This document shows, piece after piece, positions 56,409-63,124 of a stretch of 64,000 nt of DNA; the stretch's first letter is position 1; every line of letters begins with the position of its first letter. The notes under the pieces were generated by a model. The model did no database searches, was not told where the DNA came from, and worked only from the letters and a program-made list of their open reading frames with translations. The DNA lies in NCBI RefSeq assembly GCF_035989885.1, contig NZ_CP108518.1, forward strand, positions 4,203,501-4,267,500, written 5' to 3'. Source of the stretch: Streptomyces sp. NBC_01232 (GTDB lineage: Bacteria; Actinomycetota; Actinomycetes; Streptomycetales; Streptomycetaceae). The translations under genes and the position numbers were made by a program.

Positions 56409-58013
56409 TCAGACGCCGCGGTCCCCGGGTGAGTTTCCCGCGGGGGCAGGGCGGCTGTTGCGGCCGGATCCGCCGCGCAGCAGGACGGCGATCACGGCGC
56501 ACAGCACGGCGCAGACCGCGGCGAGGCCCCACAGGACGGTGTGGAAGGCGCTGTCGTAGGACCGGGCGAGGAAGCGGACGAAGCCCTCGGTGTCCACCGC
56601 CCCGGACAGTTCGGCGGCCCGGGCGAGGTCGCCGCCCGCGGCCCGGGCGGCGACCAGGTCCGCGTGCGAGGCGCCGGCGTGGTCGCCGATGCCGTTGTCG
56701 ACGCGGGTGCCGAGCGCCGTGGCGAGGGCCGAGCCGTACACCGCCACGGCGATGGCCTCGCTGCCCAGGCGCAGGGTGTTGAGGAAGCCCGCCGCCATGC
56801 CGGCCTTGGCCGGGTCGATCAGCTCCAGTGCCTGACCGTCGACGAGGCCGGCCGACAGGCCCATGCCGGCGCCGGTGACGAGCATCGGCAGGGCGACGGC
56901 GAGGATCTTCACGTCGGGGGAGAACAGCGTGAGCGCCAGGTCGCCGACGACCAGGCAGCCGAGGCTCACGTGGATCAGGGTGAGCGCGGGGATCCCGCGG
57001 GTGACCAGCTTCGCGGCCAGCATCGGGCAGATCAGCACGGGCGCGGTGAGCAGCAGCATGATCAGGCCGGCGGCGGCGGTGTCGCGGCCGGCGGCGGCGG
57101 TCAGGTAGCTCGGCAGGTGGCTGAGCAGGGTGACGAAGCCGAAGGACGCGGCGACCGGGACCAGGCACAGGCCGACGAAGCGCCGGTCGCGCAGCACGCT
57201 CAGGTCCAGCATGGGGTGTTCCCGGCGGTCCTCGACCACGGCGAAGACCGCGAGGACCGCGAGCGCGGCCGCGAACAGCCCCAGCACGCCCGGGCTGACC
57301 CAGCCCCACTGCGAGCCCTGCACGATGGCGGTGGTCAGCAGCACCATGGCGGCGACGAACAGTGCGCTGCCCGGCAGGTCGAGGCGCGCACCGCTGCCGC
57401 CGTCCGCCGGCACGGCCCCGGCAACGGCGGGCACCGCGAGCAGGACGAGGAGCAGGGCGGCCGCGTGGACCGCGAACACCCAGCGCCAGCCGAGGCCCTG
57501 GACGAGTAAGCCGGCCAGCGAGGGTCCGAGCGCCACGCCGACGCCCGCGACGGTGCCGAACAGGGCGAAGGCCCTGGCGCGCGCAGGACCGTCGAACGCG
57601 GTCGCGATGATCGCCGCGCCGCAGGAGAAGATCGCCGCGCCGCCGATCCCGGCGAGCGCGCGGGCGCCGTCCAGCCACAGCACGTCGGTGGCGAGGGCGC
57701 TGGCCGCCGAGGCCACGGCGTAGACGGCGGCGCCGGCGGCGAAGGCCCTGACCCGGCCGACGATGTCGGCGACGGATCCCCAGACGAGGGTGAAGCAGGC
57801 GAAGGCGACGTTGAAGGCGTTCACCACCCACTGGAGGGGGGCGAGGCCTGCCTGGGTGTCGGCCCCGATGCCGGGGAGCGCGACGGCAGTGCCGGAGATC
57901 GACATCGGGACGACGAACACCGCGAGGAGTACGGCGGCCAGGGGCAGGGCGCGGCCCGGCCGTCCTGTTGCCCGCACGGGTGGCGCGGCGGGCGGGGTGG
58001 TCTGCGTACGCAT
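56409..58013 (-). CDS. MFS drug transporter (DHA2-like)
   Basis: 534 residues with about 14 predicted helices. It has the DHA2-type start LPLAAVLLAVFVVPMSISGTAVALPGIGADTQAGLAPLQWVVNAFNVAFACFTL and, in loop 2-3, WGSVADIVGRVRAFAAGAAVYAVAS. Members export antibiotics, dyes or quaternary amines with protons. The ATG at 58013 gives a short Pro-rich cytoplasmic start; an ATG 93 bp upstream would cover the palindromes. It is divergent from an ArsR-type regulator, which probably controls it. Confidence 0.87.
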   Translation of the reverse strand: MRTQTTPPAAPPVRATGRPGRALPLAAVLLAVFVVPMSISGTAVALPGIGADTQAGLAPLQWVVNAFNVAFACFTLVWGSVADIVGRVRAFAAGAAVYAVASAASALATDVLWLDGARALAGIGGAAIFSCGAAIIATAFDGPARARAFALFGTVAGVGVALGPSLAGLLVQGLGWRWVFAVHAAALLLVLLAVPAVAGAVPADGGSGARLDLPGSALFVAAMVLLTTAIVQGSQWGWVSPGVLGLFAAALAVLAVFAVVEDRREHPMLDLSVLRDRRFVGLCLVPVAASFGFVTLLSHLPSYLTAAAGRDTAAAGLIMLLLTAPVLICPMLAAKLVTRGIPALTLIHVSLGCLVVGDLALTLFSPDVKILAVALPMLVTGAGMGLSAGLVDGQALELIDPAKAGMAAGFLNTLRLGSEAIAVAVYGSALATALGTRVDNGIGDHAGASHADLVAARAAGGDLARAAELSGAVDTEGFVRFLARSYDSAFHTVLWGLAAVCAVLCAVIAVLLRGGSGRNSRPAPAGNSPGDRGV

Positions 58014-58053
58014 GGGGGCACCGTTCCGGGTTCGGCCCGGCCGACGGGCGACC

Positions 58054-58075
58054 AGGTTCGGTTTTGATCGAACCT
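58054..58075. promoter_or_regulatory. Candidate operator between MFS and arsR genes
   Basis: A perfect dyad AGGTTCG-N8-CGAACCT, midway in the 119-bp divergent spacer. It is a good candidate for the site of the adjacent HTH regulator. Confidence 0.6.
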
Positions 58076-58092
58076 TAAGCTGGCACATGCGA

Positions 58093-58116
58093 GAGGTATG
58101 ATGCAAGCCGTACCTC
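58093..58116. promoter_or_regulatory. Second dyad upstream of the arsR-type gene
   Basis: GAGGTA-N12-TACCTC, 16 bp before the regulator start codon and partly overlapping its ribosome region. Confidence 0.45.
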
Positions 58117-58132
58117 AGGAAGGAGGGCCGCC

Positions 58133-58444
58133 ATGCCCGACGAGGACGGTCACCCCTCCCGCGAGGAGATGAGCCTTGCGGCCGTGCTGAACGCGCTGTC
58201 CGACCCCCTGCGCTACGGCGTCGTGGGCGCCCTGCTGAGGGAACCGGAGGGCACGGCGCGCACCTGCGCTTCCTTCAACCTGCCGGTCTCGAAGTCGACG
58301 ACCACCCACCACTTCCGGATCCTGCGCGAGGCGGGTCTGGTGCGGCAGGTGGACCGGGGCAACAGCCGGGCGGCGACCCTGCGCCGCGCGGACCTGGACG
58401 CGCGCTTCCCGGGCCTGCTGAACCTGATCGCCGCCGATCTCTGA
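58133..58444 (+). CDS. ArsR-family HTH regulator
   Basis: 103 residues, a single winged helix: SLAAVLNALSDPLRYGVVGALL, recognition region PVSKSTTTHHFRILREAGLVRQVDRGNSRAATLR. There is no metal-site CxC motif, so it may bind a small molecule rather than a metal. AGGAGG precedes the ATG. It is divergent from the MFS exporter with two dyads between, the usual layout of a repressor-exporter pair. Confidence 0.85.
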   Translation: MPDEDGHPSREEMSLAAVLNALSDPLRYGVVGALLREPEGTARTCASFNLPVSKSTTTHHFRILREAGLVRQVDRGNSRAATLRRADLDARFPGLLNLIAADL

Positions 58445-58526
58445 TCGACGTCGAGGCCGAGGCCGAGGCGGAGGAAGAGCCCGAGGAAGAGGCCGAGCCC
58501 GGCCCGGGCCGGGACCGGACACGAAA

Positions 58527-58565
58527 AAACCCTCCTGACCGCGCTCGCGCAGGTCAGGAGGGTTT
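58527..58565. terminator. Bidirectional terminator between arsR and dimethylargininase genes
   Basis: A 14-bp perfect stem AAACCCTCCTGACC with its complement and an 11-nt loop, preceded by AAA and followed by TTTC on either strand. Confidence 0.88.
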
Positions 58566-58574
58566 CTCGGGTGC

Positions 58575-59441
58575 TCAGCGGTCGCGCAGCTCCAGCGTGC
58601 AGCACTTCACGCTGCCGCCGGCCTTGAGCAGCTCGGAGAGCTCGACCCCGATCGGCTCGAAGCCGCGCGCCCGCAGCTTGGCGTGGAGGCCGGTGGCAGC
58701 GGCGGGCAGGAGCACGTGGCGGCCGTCGGAGAAGGCGTTGAGACCGAAGACGGCCGCGTCCTCGGCGGTGGCCAGGATCGCCGTGGGGAACATCGCGCGC
58801 AGGACGGCCTGGCTGCCCTGGGAGAAGGCGGCCGGGTAGTACATGACCTCGTCGTCCGACAGCACGGACAGCGCGGTGTCCAAGTGGTAGTACTCCGGGT
58901 TCACCAGCGTCAGCGAGGTGACCGGGAGGCCGAAGAACTCCTGCGCCTCCGCGTGCGAACGCGGGTCCGTACGGAAGCCGGTACCGGCCAGCAGGCGGCG
59001 GCCGACGGTGAGGATGTCACCCTCGCCCTCGTTGACGAACTCGGGCCACAGCGTGTCCGTGTAGCCGCGGCCCTCCAGCCACTTCAGGTACGCGGGACCC
59101 TCGGCGGTGCGCTCCGCGTGACGGAATCTGGCCCCGAAGACCTTGCCGTCGACGACGGTGGCGCCGTTGGCCGCGAACACCATGTCGGGCAGGCCCTCGA
59201 TCGGATCTATCTCCTCGACCACGTGGCCGAGTTCGAGGTACAGGTCGCGCAGGCCCTCCCACTGGCTGACGGCGAGCGCGTTGTCCGTGGCGTGCTGCGG
59301 GTTCATCCACGGGTTGATCGAGTACGTGACGTCGTAGTGCCGGGGCCGGCACATCAGCAGACGGCGGCGCGTGGCCACCCGCGTGGGGCTCTCGGAGCGA
59401 TAGAGGGCGCCGGCGGGGGTGATGGAGTCGGTGAGCGGCAC
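58575..59441 (-). CDS. Dimethylargininase / amidinotransferase-fold hydrolase (DDAH-like)
   Basis: 288 residues of the guanidine-modifying (pentein) fold. Motifs include LMCRPRHYDVTYSINPWM, PDMVFAANGATV, the catalytic His in PEYYHLDTALSVL and the C-terminal nucleophile Cys in GGSVKCCTLELR (about 280-281). DDAH hydrolyses N-methylated arginines to citrulline; relatives include arginine deiminase and amidinotransferases. The ATG at 59441 follows GAAGGAGCC. It is divergent from the N-hydroxylase operon; whether it works with that pathway (arginine/ornithine supply) is inference. In other Streptomyces it often lies beside ornithine aminotransferase, absent here. Confidence 0.85.
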   Translation of the reverse strand: MPLTDSITPAGALYRSESPTRVATRRRLLMCRPRHYDVTYSINPWMNPQHATDNALAVSQWEGLRDLYLELGHVVEEIDPIEGLPDMVFAANGATVVDGKVFGARFRHAERTAEGPAYLKWLEGRGYTDTLWPEFVNEGEGDILTVGRRLLAGTGFRTDPRSHAEAQEFFGLPVTSLTLVNPEYYHLDTALSVLSDDEVMYYPAAFSQGSQAVLRAMFPTAILATAEDAAVFGLNAFSDGRHVLLPAAATGLHAKLRARGFEPIGVELSELLKAGGSVKCCTLELRDR

Positions 59442-59760
59442 GAGGGCTCCTTCTCATGGGGTGGCGATGGAAGCCCGGCTGCCCGAGGGATGGCCGGGCC
59501 GGCCGGATGTGTGTGACGCAGCTGATTACGTCGGGCCCATGGAAATGGCGTCCGGCATTGACCGGAAGCAGGGGAGAACACCGGCCAATCAAAGCGCCCG
59601 CCAGGCCCTCGTCCGAGTTGATTGTCCGTGCCGCGGGCGCCTTCCGGGCAATCGGACGCTGCCGTGGAATGTGGACATCACCCGGGAGGCAACGCAAGGA
59701 CGAGAACCGTCCTGCCTGACCGTACGAACCTGTCCACCTGTTCCATCTGGAGGTACTTCC
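59442..59760. promoter_or_regulatory. Divergent spacer with the N-hydroxylase operon promoter
   Basis: 319 bp with no gene I can support. It must contain promoters for the dimethylargininase and the N-hydroxylase operon, but no clear -10/-35 pair or perfect dyad was found. GGAGG at 59749-59753 is the ribosome site of the N-hydroxylase gene. Confidence 0.5.
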
Positions 59761-61071
59761 ATGGCGCATCGCAATGTCGAACTGCTCGCAGTCGGTGCAG
59801 GCCCGGCGAACCTGGCGCTGGCGGTCGCCGTCGAGGAGCTCGCACCCGAGCTGGCCGGTGACACCCTGCTGATAGAGCGCGAGCAGGACATCGTGTGGCA
59901 GCGGGGAATGCTGCTGCCCGACGCGCTCAGCCAGGTCTCCTTCCTCAAGGACCTGGTCACCATGCGCAATCCGACCAGCCGATTCTCCTTCGTCAATTTC
60001 CTGCACTCCCAGGAGAGGCTCGACGCCTTCGTCAATCTGGCGAGTTTTGTTCCCTACCGCAGCGAGATATCCGAGTACCTGCAATGGGTCGCCAATGAAC
60101 TGGAGACGGTGCAGGTCGAATACGGCCGCGAATGCGCCGGCGTCGAGGCCGTGACGGGCGACGACGGCGAGCTCTCCGGCTGGCTGGTCACCCTTGCCGA
60201 CGGCGACACCATCGGCTGCCGCTACCTCGTGATCGGCGCGGGCCGTGACGCCCACGTCCCCGCCGTGTTCGACGGTCTGCCGGCCGAACGCGTCATCCAC
60301 AGCACCCAGTACACGCAGCGCATCGCCGACGTGCGGGCCGACCTGCCGCACCGCGTCGCGGTGATCGGCGGGGCGCAGAGCGCGGCCGAGCTGTTCGGCG
60401 CCGCGCTGCGGGACCTGCCGGAGTGCAAGCCGACGATGATCATGCGCTCCATCGGCCTGAACGGCTACGAGAGCAGCAAGTTCACCAACGAGCTCTACTA
60501 CACGTCCTTCATCGACGAGTTCTACGGATCCTCGCCCGAGGCCCGCCAGCAGCTGCTCGGAGAGATGTACCGCTCCAACTACGGCGGCCTCTCCCCCGCC
60601 ACCCTCGACGGCCTGTACCGGCAGTTCTACCAGGACCGCCGCTCCGGCCAGGAGCGCCTGGCGATCCACCCCATGACGGACGTGACCGGCGCCCGCATGG
60701 ACGGCGACGAGGTGGTCCTCACCCTCGTCGACCGCAAGTCCGGAGCCGAGCGGGAGATGCGTACGGACCTGGTGCTGCTGGGCACCGGCTTCGTCCGAGA
60801 GATGCCGTGGGCGGTCAAGGCCCTCGCGCAGTCGATCGGCCTGGAGGAGATCAACGTGAGCCGGCGCTACCGGCTCGACCTGGGCCGCCCCGCGACCGGC
60901 GCCTGCTACCTGCAGGGCGTCAACGAGGCCACCCACGGCATCGCCGACTCGCTCCTCAGCGTGCTCGCGGGCCGCTCCGCCGAGATCACCCAGGACATCC
61001 TCGCGCACCGCCGGACCCGGTCCGCGGAGGTCCCGGCCCCGCGCGAACTCGCCTTCGCCGGCGCGGTCTGA
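59761..61071 (+). CDS. Flavin-dependent L-ornithine/L-lysine N-hydroxylase
   Basis: 436 residues of the class B N-hydroxylating monooxygenases (IucD/PvdA/SidA/KtzI). FAD site GAGPANL (12-18), then QVSFLKDLVTMRNPTSRFSFVNFLHS (substrate/FAD region), NADPH site GGAQSAAE (203-210), and the family end motif N388-E-A-T-H-G393 with IADSLLSVLAG. The enzyme makes N5-hydroxyornithine or N6-hydroxylysine, used in siderophores or in N-N bond formation. The ATG at 59761 follows GGAGG. It leads an operon with cupin, MetRS-like and exporter genes. The first 300 bp use A/T third positions slightly more than the neighbours. Confidence 0.92.
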   Translation: MAHRNVELLAVGAGPANLALAVAVEELAPELAGDTLLIEREQDIVWQRGMLLPDALSQVSFLKDLVTMRNPTSRFSFVNFLHSQERLDAFVNLASFVPYRSEISEYLQWVANELETVQVEYGRECAGVEAVTGDDGELSGWLVTLADGDTIGCRYLVIGAGRDAHVPAVFDGLPAERVIHSTQYTQRIADVRADLPHRVAVIGGAQSAAELFGAALRDLPECKPTMIMRSIGLNGYESSKFTNELYYTSFIDEFYGSSPEARQQLLGEMYRSNYGGLSPATLDGLYRQFYQDRRSGQERLAIHPMTDVTGARMDGDEVVLTLVDRKSGAEREMRTDLVLLGTGFVREMPWAVKALAQSIGLEEINVSRRYRLDLGRPATGACYLQGVNEATHGIADSLLSVLAGRSAEITQDILAHRRTRSAEVPAPRELAFAGAV

Positions 61072-61124
61072 GGACCGCGCACCCCCACGAGCCGTACCCG
61101 CCCGACGAGGAGAGACCCACCCCC

Positions 61125-61493
61125 ATGCTCACCAAGCAACTCGACCGCGCCGGACTGACGCACGAGAACGGCCTGGACGCCCAGCGGCTGCTGCCCTGGC
61201 CCGAGCTCAACGCCCCCTTCGAGGGGTCCTGGTGCGTGATCCGCCCCGGCACCGCCTCGACGGCCCACGCCCACCACGAGTACGAGATCTTCATCGCCGT
61301 CGCCGGCTCCGCCGTCCTGGAGTCGGAGGGCGTCCGCAAGCCCTTCGTGACCGGGGACATCGTCCACTTCACCCCGGGCTCCGAGCACCGGGTGATCAAC
61401 GAGTCCGACGCGGACTTCGAGATGTACAGCGTCTGGTGGGACCTCGACATGACACAGCGGTTCGCAGCTCGCCACGAAGGAGCCCAGGCATGA
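61125..61493 (+). CDS. Single-domain cupin, probable N-N bond-forming partner
   Basis: 122 residues. Cupin motif 1, G(X)5HXH(X)3E(X)6G, is exact, with His48, His50 and Glu54. Motif 2, GDIVHFTPGSEHRVIN, differs only by Thr for Pro and gives His88, so a full 3-His/1-Glu metal site is present. In the hydrazine synthetases of s56-p1-type pathways, a cupin domain rearranges the ester made by a MetRS-like domain into an N-N bond; in the cases I recall both domains are in one protein. Here they are two, joined by ATGA overlap (61490-61493). GAGGAGAG precedes the ATG. Confidence 0.85.
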   Translation: MLTKQLDRAGLTHENGLDAQRLLPWPELNAPFEGSWCVIRPGTASTAHAHHEYEIFIAVAGSAVLESEGVRKPFVTGDIVHFTPGSEHRVINESDADFEMYSVWWDLDMTQRFAARHEGAQA

Positions 61494-63109
61494 CACGCCG
61501 TACGGTCATCATCGCGCCGCCGCCGACCCCGAACGGGGACCTGCACACCGGGCACCTGGCGGGCCCGTACCTGGCGGGCGACGTGTACGCACGCTACCTG
61601 CGGGCCTCGGACCGGCCGGTGATCTTCACCAGCGGTACCGACGACAGCCAGACCTACGTGGTGGCCAGCGCCGCCCGCGCCGGTCTGACCCCGGAGGAGC
61701 TGGCCCTGCGCTCCGCGACGCAGATCCGCGCCACCCTGGAGGCGGCCGGCATATCCGTCGACGGCTTCGCCCCCTTCGACAAGGGCTACCGCCAGACCGT
61801 CATCGACTTCGTCACCGACCTCCACAGCGAGGGCGCGTTCCGTCTGAAGACGGTGCTGCTGCCGTACGTCGAGGCCACCGGCGAGTACCTGATGGAGGGC
61901 CTGGTCGCCGGCGACTGCCCGGTGTGCCTGGTGGAGAGCCGCGGCGGCCTCTGCGAGTCCTGCGGACACCCCAACAACTTCGACGAGCTGCTGCGTCCCC
62001 GCTCCACCGTCGACCCGGACGCCGTGGTCACGCACCGCGAGGCGCAGATCCTCGTCCTGCCGATGGAGGAGTACCGGGACCGCCTCGCCGACTACTACGT
62101 CAGGCACCGGGACGTGCTGCGGCCGCACACCGCGCAGCTGGTCCGTGAGGCGCTGGACCGGCCGCTGCCGGACTTCCCGATCACCTATCCGACCGCGTGG
62201 GGCATCCCGGCGCCGTTCACCGAGACCCCGGGCCAGGTCCTCAACGCCTGGGCCGAGGGCATGGCCGCCTCGATGTACTGCACCTGGTACGCGGCCGAGC
62301 AGCTCGGTGAGCACACCGACCGCTTCGACGAGCACTGGCTGTCCGAGCACGGCATCGACCTCGTGTACTTCCTCGGATTCGACAACGTCTACTTCTGGGG
62401 AATGACGCACCTGGCGCTGCTGATGGCGCACGGCGACCGGTACGTCGAGCCGCACGCCATCGTGTCGAACGAGTTCTACGAACTGGAGAACCAGAAGTTC
62501 TCCACGAGCAAGGGCCACGTGGTCTGGGCCGCCGATCTGGTGGCCGAGGTACCGCGCGACCTGGTGCGCTTCTACCTGGCGCTGACGGCGCCGGAGCACT
62601 CCCGCACGAACTTCAGCCACGAGGCGCTCGACACCCTGTCGAGCTCCCGGCTGGTCCAGCCGTGGAACCGGCTCGCGGGCCGGCTGGACGAGCTGCTCGC
62701 CGGACTTCCGGCGGACGCGCTGCTGCCGGTCTCCCCGACCGGCGCCGAGGAGGCGGGCATCGTCGTCGGACGGTTCCGCTCCCACTACGAGCTGGAGAGC
62801 TTCAGCCTCCACCGGGCGGCGGACCTGATCGTCGTGCACCTCGACCGGCTGCTGGGCCAGGCGGACCGCGTGTCGGCGGAGGTCCCGACCGACCTCGGAG
62901 ACCTCGTCCTCGCCGTCCGGACGCTGACCGCGTGCGCCGCTCCGCTGCTCGTCGACCTCGCGGCCCGTGCCGAACGGTCCGGGGCCGACCTGACCCTCCC
63001 GGCCGGCGCCTTCCCGGCCGAGCCCGTCGCCGTGCTGCGACTCCCCCGCCTGTCCACCGCGGTCGGGGCCTTCGAGCCCGTGGCCGTGCCGGCCGACATC
63101 CGAGCCTGA
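61490..63109 (+). CDS. Methionyl-tRNA-synthetase-like amino-acid ligase
   Basis: 539 residues. The class I signature is PTPNGDLHTGHLAG with HTGH (19-22), the KMSKS-like loop is KFSTSK (336-341), and a zinc knuckle is C143-x2-C146 with C155-x2-C158. Against canonical MetRS the methionine pocket differs: PTPNG replaces PYANG, WAEGMAAS (254-261) replaces WxDAPIxY, and VYFW replaces the segment with the conserved His. In hydrazine synthetases, such a domain activates an amino acid (glycine in s56-p1) and esterifies it to the N-hydroxyl of Lys without tRNA. It overlaps the cupin by ATGA. A divergent resistance MetRS is a less likely alternative. Confidence 0.85.
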   Translation: MTRRTVIIAPPPTPNGDLHTGHLAGPYLAGDVYARYLRASDRPVIFTSGTDDSQTYVVASAARAGLTPEELALRSATQIRATLEAAGISVDGFAPFDKGYRQTVIDFVTDLHSEGAFRLKTVLLPYVEATGEYLMEGLVAGDCPVCLVESRGGLCESCGHPNNFDELLRPRSTVDPDAVVTHREAQILVLPMEEYRDRLADYYVRHRDVLRPHTAQLVREALDRPLPDFPITYPTAWGIPAPFTETPGQVLNAWAEGMAASMYCTWYAAEQLGEHTDRFDEHWLSEHGIDLVYFLGFDNVYFWGMTHLALLMAHGDRYVEPHAIVSNEFYELENQKFSTSKGHVVWAADLVAEVPRDLVRFYLALTAPEHSRTNFSHEALDTLSSSRLVQPWNRLAGRLDELLAGLPADALLPVSPTGAEEAGIVVGRFRSHYELESFSLHRAADLIVVHLDRLLGQADRVSAEVPTDLGDLVLAVRTLTACAAPLLVDLAARAERSGADLTLPAGAFPAEPVAVLRLPRLSTAVGAFEPVAVPADIRA

Positions 63110-63124
63110 CCTCCGAGGAGCACT

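Noticed and set aside
59419..59760. Longer N-hydroxylase start (113 extra codons)
   Set aside because: The extension does not look like protein, and a GGAGG lies directly before the ATG at 59761.
61490..63109. Housekeeping methionyl-tRNA synthetase
   Set aside because: The methionine-pocket residues differ from canonical MetRS as I remember it, and the gene is coupled to a cupin and an N-hydroxylase. A second, divergent resistance MetRS remains a minor alternative.
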